Part shown: in pieces, positions 6,628 through 9,407 of the stretch | Layout of the letters: each line of letters begins with the position of its first letter | Position numbering within the stretch: position 1 is the stretch's first letter | Origin: Thermoplasmata archaeon | GTDB taxonomy: Archaea; Thermoplasmatota; Thermoplasmata; UBA184 | Direction of reading: 5' to 3' | DNA: 9,407 nt | Assembly (NCBI GenBank): GCA_021827545.1 | Contig: JAKAVH010000088.1 | Span: 1-9,407 of the forward strand | Program-made: the position numbers and the translations under genes | Notes under the pieces: generated by a model | Databases searched by the model: none | Told to the model about the DNA's origin: nothing | The model's input: the letters and a program-made list of their open reading frames with translations, nothing else

Positions 6628-7107
6628 ATGGCGAAGGTTCGGTCCGGACCGGGCGACCTTACCGCCGGCCGACGGTTTTGGACCGTCGAGGAAGCGAACC
6701 GTCGGATCGCTTCGCTCGGGCCGTTGCTGCTCGAGCTCCGGGGCTGGGCGATTCGTCTGCGCAGCGTCCAAGAGGAGATCCACCGGCTGCACGAGTTCTG
6801 GGGGAAAGAGCTCGAAGCGACGGACCAGCCGGACCGTCTCGTCAGCGACCGCCTCGCGGCCGAGTGGCGGCACCTGACCCGTCGGATCGAGGAAGCCGTT
6901 CGTGCCCTCCAGCGCGAAGGGATCGAGATCAAGGACCTGGATCGGGGCCTCGTCGATTTCTGGTCGATGCAGCCCGATGGTCCGGTCTTCCTCTGCTGGC
7001 GCCGAGGCGAAGGGGAGGTCGGCTACTTCCACGGCCTCCGGGAAGGCTACCGAGGACGTCGGCCGATTCCCGGCCGGCCCGTCTCGGCGACGGAATCGTT
7101 CGAATAG
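6628..7107 (+). CDS. DUF2203 family protein
   Basis: This 159-residue soluble protein matches the DUF2203 pattern, a family without an established function found in bacteria and archaea. Seen: an N-terminal FWTVEEANRRIASLGPLLLE (the family FT..EAN..L segment, residues 17-36), long charged helices to about residue 97 that probably form a coiled coil, then the signature GIEIKDLDRGLVDFWS and VFLCWRRGE, with a Tyr/Phe-His pair at 133-135 and a GYRGRRPI ending the fold. The conserved Asp, Cys-Trp and Glu residues in the C-terminal half could form a ligand or metal site, but that is speculation. The ATG at 6628 is supported by GGAGG and a TATA box; an upstream in-frame start lies before the inferred transcription start. 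Confidence 0.85.
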   Translation: MAKVRSGPGDLTAGRRFWTVEEANRRIASLGPLLLELRGWAIRLRSVQEEIHRLHEFWGKELEATDQPDRLVSDRLAAEWRHLTRRIEEAVRALQREGIEIKDLDRGLVDFWSMQPDGPVFLCWRRGEGEVGYFHGLREGYRGRRPIPGRPVSATESFE

Positions 7108-7164
7108 CCTGTGGCCGCGCGGCGGAAGCCGTGGCTCCCGAGCGACGCCGGAACGCTCGAACGA

Positions 7165-8091
7165 CTACGGTGAGTCGAGGAACGGCGGTCTTGCGTCTCG
7201 CCAGAGCGGCACGAGCCACGCGGCGAAGGCAAACGCGCTCAGCGCCGCCACGACCGCGGCGGCGGCGAGCATCCACGGAACCGCCACCCCGATGTAGAGG
7301 ACGCCGAGCACGATCGGCACGGGGAAACCCGCCGCCGCACCGACCGCTCCGATCGCCGGTCGCCGGTCCCGTCGGGGAACGGCCCCGGCGACCGTCATGA
7401 CGATCGCCGCGAGCCCGAGGAGAACGCCCGCGGCCCCGAAGCTCGCCACGAAATCCTCGAGCGTATCGAACGGGGAGGCGACGGTCACCGAGGCGTTCAC
7501 GGGCGCTCCCGGTGCGAGGGTGAACGTCAAGCTCGTCCCCCCTCCGCTCCCCTGGTAGACCGGCGAGAGGAACGTCTCGAGGACCGCGGGGGCGAATCCG
7601 GCGGCGGTGACGTTCACGACGAGGCCTCCGGACGGGACGTTCCCAAAGACGAACGTGCCGTTGGCCGCGCTCACGGCCGTTCGGGATTGGCCCGTGTCGG
7701 TCAGCGTGAGCGTGACGGTCGCGCCGGCGAGCGGGCCTCCCCCCGCGGACGCCGCGCGATAGACCGTTCCCGAGACCGTGTAGCTCGCCGGGCTGAGCGC
7801 TTGGGCGGCGTAGACGACGACCGCGCCCGCCAGGGCGAACGTCAGGGCGGCGGCGACGAGCACGACGTACCCGGCGAGCCGCCGGGAGCTCCGGCGCGGG
7901 TGCCGGATCGCGAGCGGAGGGGCATATAGCCCCGGAAGGACCTCCCAACGGAACAGCGGAGGAGGATCCCGACGTCCGACGATCGGCAGCGGAGTCCGAC
8001 AGCGAGGGCAGGCGGTCCAGTCCGTCGCCCCGCGGCCCGGCGGCGTCGTGGCAAACTCGACGCCGCACGCGGGGCATCGCCGTTGCTCCAC
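7165..8091 (-). CDS. Zinc-ribbon membrane protein with CarboxypepD_reg-like domain
   Basis: The 308-residue product has no recognised function. From the N-terminus it holds a zinc ribbon with CPAC (Cys6, Cys9) and CPRC (Cys28, Cys31); a Pro-rich linker ending in HPRRSSRR; a first membrane helix (about 72-96); a carboxypeptidase-regulatory/Ig-like beta domain (104-192) with YTVSGTVY, GPLAGATVTLTLTDTG and ANGTFVFGNVPSGG; and three further helices (about 217-238, 246-270, 272-295). Basic residues after helices 2 and 4 and before helix 1 put both termini inside and the beta domain outside. The start GTG at 8091 is preferred: GAGGG lies 5 nt upstream and a TATA-like box predicts transcription from about 8103. 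A GTG at 8121 would precede that site. A sensor or surface role is possible but unproven. Confidence 0.8.
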   Translation of the reverse strand: MEQRRCPACGVEFATTPPGRGATDWTACPRCRTPLPIVGRRDPPPLFRWEVLPGLYAPPLAIRHPRRSSRRLAGYVVLVAAALTFALAGAVVVYAAQALSPASYTVSGTVYRAASAGGGPLAGATVTLTLTDTGQSRTAVSAANGTFVFGNVPSGGLVVNVTAAGFAPAVLETFLSPVYQGSGGGTSLTFTLAPGAPVNASVTVASPFDTLEDFVASFGAAGVLLGLAAIVMTVAGAVPRRDRRPAIGAVGAAAGFPVPIVLGVLYIGVAVPWMLAAAAVVAALSAFAFAAWLVPLWRDARPPFLDSP

Positions 8092-8096
8092 GCCGA

Positions 8097-8101
8097 CCCT
8101 C
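8097..8101 (-). promoter_or_regulatory. Shine-Dalgarno site of the zinc-ribbon membrane protein
   Basis: GAGGG on the minus strand lies 5 nt before the GTG at 8091 and supports that codon over the GTG at 8121. Confidence 0.5.
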
Positions 8102-8126
8102 GGACGACCGTACGCCCCCACCGGGT

Positions 8127-8133
8127 CTTATCG
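8127..8133 (-). promoter_or_regulatory. TATA-like element of the zinc-ribbon membrane protein
   Basis: CGATAAG on the minus strand predicts transcription start near 8103, 12 nt before the GTG at 8091. It abuts the inferred TTG start of the divergent DUF99 gene. Confidence 0.4.
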
Positions 8134-8898
8134 TTGGAGCGCGCGTGGACCAAGCCGCATGCCCGGTTCATCGGAGTGGACGACGGTCGGTTCGGACGGA
8201 ACGACCGGTTCGCGCCGATCGCCGCGGTCGTCGTTCGGCGACCCGAAACCGTCGAAACCGTGGCGGTCTCCCGCGTTCGGGTCGACGGGACCGATGCGAC
8301 CGAGGCGATCGCCCGGCTCGTCGAGTCGACCGGCCGTCTCGGGGACGCTCGGGCCGTGCTGCTCGACGGGATCGTCGTCGGCGGGTTCAACGTGGTCTCC
8401 TTGGGCCGCCTTCACCGGACCCTCGGGCTGCCCGTCATCGCGGTGACCCGCCGGCCTCCCGACCTTGTCCGGATCCGTTCCGCGCTCGCGAAGTGGTTTC
8501 CTCGCGACGGCCTTCTTCGCTGGCGGGCGATGCGCCGGTATCCCCTGCGCCCCGTGAGGACGCGCGGTGCGCCGATCTATGCGGCGTCGGTCGGGGCGTC
8601 TTCGGACGCCGCGGCCCGCCTGGTCCGAGCTTTGATGGTGCACGGTTTCTGGCCGGAGCCGTTGCGCCTCGCCCACCTCGTCGCGAGCGCCGTCGGACCG
8701 CGACGCCCACCGGCCGCCCCTCGACGGCGGGTCCGAGCGCACCGGACGGAACCCCCGGCCGCGCGGTCGCCCAGCCGACACCGGCCCGGGATCGCGGCCG
8801 GGTCCGCGAACGCCCGCCCGGATCGGGGGGGCGCCCGGCGCGGCCCGCGAGCCAAGGATTATGGGTCGGGCCCCGGTAGGGACCGGTCGGGCCTGTAG
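8134..8898 (+). CDS. DUF99 (UPF0215) family protein with C-terminal extension
   Basis: DUF99 is a mostly archaeal family of unknown function with an RNase H-like fold related to endonuclease V. The core (about residues 6-188 of 254) shows the family pattern: KPHARFIGVDDGRFG, a VDGTDAT motif (50-56), DGIVVGGFNVV (78-88), GLPVIAVTRRPPD and a C-terminal EPLRLAHLVASAVG. The TTG at 8134 gives MERAWTKPHARF, the usual short lead-in. A TTG at 8083 would add unconserved residues and overlap the divergent gene. After residue 188 comes a 66-residue Arg/Pro/Ala/Gly-rich tail unlike the usual family end (180-200 residues). It runs over the tRNA promoter and stops at a TAG 10 nt inside the tRNA gene. The tail may be real, or a frameshift or read-through of a lost stop. 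Confidence 0.85.
   Translation: MERAWTKPHARFIGVDDGRFGRNDRFAPIAAVVVRRPETVETVAVSRVRVDGTDATEAIARLVESTGRLGDARAVLLDGIVVGGFNVVSLGRLHRTLGLPVIAVTRRPPDLVRIRSALAKWFPRDGLLRWRAMRRYPLRPVRTRGAPIYAASVGASSDAAARLVRALMVHGFWPEPLRLAHLVASAVGPRRPPAAPRRRVRAHRTEPPAARSPSRHRPGIAAGSANARPDRGGARRGPRAKDYGSGPGRDRSGL
8857..8863 (+). promoter_or_regulatory. TATA-like promoter element of tRNA-Arg
   Basis: GATTATG is the only A/T-rich word upstream of the tRNA. Its centre is about 27-29 nt before the first tRNA base, the expected spacing. It lies inside the 3' part of the DUF99 reading frame. Confidence 0.55.
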
Positions 8899-8994
8899 CT
8901 TAGCTCGGAGAAAGCCCTGGCCTTCTAAGCCAGTGACCTCGGGTTCAAAAGCCCCGGCCGATCCCGACCGGGACGGAGATTCCCGACAGGCCCG
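8889..8994 (+). tRNA. tRNA-Arg (anticodon UCU) with a T-loop intron
   Basis: The tRNA decodes AGA. Acceptor stem GGGCCTG (8889-8895) pairs perfectly with CAGGCCC (8987-8993). The D-arm is GCTT/AAGC (8898-8901, 8912-8915) with GG in its loop. The anticodon stem is CTGGC/GCCAG (8917-8921, 8929-8933) with loop CTTCTAA, anticodon TCT at 8924-8926. The variable loop is TGACC. T-stem TCGGG (8939-8943) pairs perfectly with CCCGA (8982-8986), but 38 nt separate its arms; removing 31 nt leaves the canonical 7-nt T-loop TTCAAAT and a 75-nt tRNA. G73 follows; CCA is not encoded. All stems are fully paired, so this is a functional gene and not a remnant. A TATA-like word lies upstream and a GC hairpin plus T-run downstream. 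Confidence 0.93.
8950..8980 (+). other. 31-nt tRNA intron at position 59/60 (T-loop)
   Basis: The junction folds as a bulge-helix-bulge. The T-stem is the outer helix. TTCA (8944-8947) faces GGAG (8975-8978) as a 4-position central helix (one T-G wobble, two Watson-Crick pairs, one A-G mismatch). Bulge AAA (8948-8950) holds the 5' site and bulge ATT (8979-8981) the 3' site. The inner helix is GCCCCGG (8951-8957) with CCGGGAC (8968-8974), one C-A mismatch, around a 10-nt loop. Cutting after the second base of each bulge, as the archaeal splicing endonuclease does, gives exactly TTCAAAT. A cut one base earlier on both sides (TTCAATT) is a weaker alternative. Confidence 0.85.
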
Positions 8995-9014
8995 ACCCGT
9001 TCCGGGCAAAGGGG

Positions 9015-9035
9015 CGGCCGCGGCCGATCCCTTTT
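9015..9035 (+). terminator. Terminator of the tRNA-Arg gene
   Basis: CGGCCGCGGCCG is a perfect palindrome that can fold as a short hairpin, followed five bases later by TTTT. A T-run is the usual archaeal termination signal, and it lies about 40 nt beyond the tRNA end. Confidence 0.55.
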
Positions 9036-9060
9036 CTACTTGACCCGATACGCCCCCTCG

Positions 9061-9072
9061 GGTGGTTCCACC
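9061..9072 (+). promoter_or_regulatory. Small hairpin before the glycosyltransferase start
   Basis: GGTGG and CCACC are complementary arms around TT, ending 1 nt before the ATG at 9074. GGTGG is also the only Shine-Dalgarno-like word here (8 nt from the ATG), so the hairpin would hide it. A/T-richer words at 9033-9041 and 9047-9050 are both possible promoter elements; the second would give a leaderless transcript lacking this hairpin. Confidence 0.3.
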
Positions 9073-9073
9073 G

Positions 9074-9407
9074 ATGGGAACGCTCCCCCGGATCTCGATC
9101 ATCGTCCCGGTCCGCTCGATCGCGGACTACCCAGAATCGGTGCTCCGGCCGATGCGCGCCTCCACCGTCCCGGCCGAGACGCTCCTCGTGGAAGGCGGCA
9201 ACATCGCGAGCGCCCGCAACTGGGGCGTCGCCCGGACCCGGGGCGATTGGCTCGTCTTCATGGACGACGACATCGAGGTGAACGGCGACCTCGGAACGCT
9301 CGAGGGGCTGCCGGGCGACTACGCGGTGCCGATCCACCGGATCCGGGTTCGGGACTGGTACTCGTATCTCGGCACCGGGTTCGTCAACTGTATCACCCGG
9401 ATCCACT
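9074..9407 (+). CDS. GT2-like glycosyltransferase, N-terminal part
   Basis: The gene runs off the right edge after 111 codons. It begins with a GT-A strand, RISIIVPVRS (6-15), then ETLLVEGG (35-42), NIASARNWGVARTRGDW (43-59, equivalent to the family N.G.A.ARN.G...A.G), and the strand plus metal/nucleotide motif VFMDDDIEV (DxD at 64-66). These features fit a family 2 glycosyltransferase, which moves a sugar from a nucleotide donor in glycan or S-layer glycoprotein assembly. It is compact: the DxD normally lies near residue 90, and the usual VDDGS loop after the second strand is replaced by VEGG. The ATG is the natural start because the first strand begins at residue 6. Donor and acceptor cannot be judged. 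Confidence 0.75.
   Translation, partial: MGTLPRISIIVPVRSIADYPESVLRPMRASTVPAETLLVEGGNIASARNWGVARTRGDWLVFMDDDIEVNGDLGTLEGLPGDYAVPIHRIRVRDWYSYLGTGFVNCITRIH

Noticed and set aside
8092..8121. GTG at 8121 as start of the zinc-ribbon membrane protein
   Set aside because: It lies upstream of the inferred transcription start and lacks the GAGGG site that precedes the GTG at 8091.
8083..8133. N-terminal extension of DUF99 from the TTG at 8083
   Set aside because: The added residues match nothing in the family and would overlap the start of the divergent gene.
8889..8957. Truncated or pseudo tRNA ending in a broken T-arm
   Set aside because: The missing 3' T-stem and a perfect 7-bp acceptor complement are found 31 nt later, with a bulge-helix-bulge at the junction.
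1..9407. CRISPR arrays, insertion sequences, attachment sites or prophage genes
   Set aside because: No direct repeats with regular spacing, transposase or integrase motifs, or flanking duplications were seen; a tRNA is present but no partial tRNA copy follows it in the window.

Overview
This GC-rich window is archaeal. The ribosomal proteins are of the archaeal/eukaryotic type: a long uL3 starting MARRHRPRRGSLAFSPR, an L4e-type uL4 and an uS19 with an N-terminal extension. The archaeal RNase P subunit Rpp29 sits between uL29 and uS17. DUF99 is an archaeal family, and one tRNA gene carries an archaeal-type bulge-helix-bulge intron. The composition, the leaderless or short-leader promoters, and a zinc-ribbon/membrane protein with a carboxypeptidase-regulatory-like fold suggest a high-GC Thermoplasmatota lineage. 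That placement is inference; the archaeal assignment is solid.

Left half (1-5033, minus strand): the S10-type ribosomal cluster, read right to left as uL3, uL4, uL23, uL2, uS19, uL22, uS3, uL29, Rpp29, uS17 (cut by the left edge). Genes are joined by six 4-nt start/stop overlaps, one 1-nt overlap and two gaps of 3 and 10 nt, so it reads as one translationally coupled transcript. A clear TATA box lies about 50 nt before uL3, next to a perfect 12-bp palindrome.

Middle (5034-7107): a 265-nt divergent promoter region, then on the plus strand a PLP-dependent threonine ammonia-lyase with a C-terminal ACT-like domain, apparently leaderless from a GTG, and a DUF2203 protein with its own TATA box.

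Right (7108-9407): a minus-strand membrane protein (N-terminal zinc ribbon, one helix, an outward-facing CarboxypepD_reg-like beta domain, three helices) diverges from a plus-strand DUF99 gene across only 42 nt. DUF99 has an unusual Arg/Pro-rich C-terminal extension that runs into the following tRNA gene. That gene is tRNA-Arg(UCU). It looks broken until one recognises a 31-nt intron inside the T-loop (position 59/60); removing it restores a canonical tRNA. This is the most notable item in the window. The window closes with the start of a compact GT2-like glycosyltransferase.
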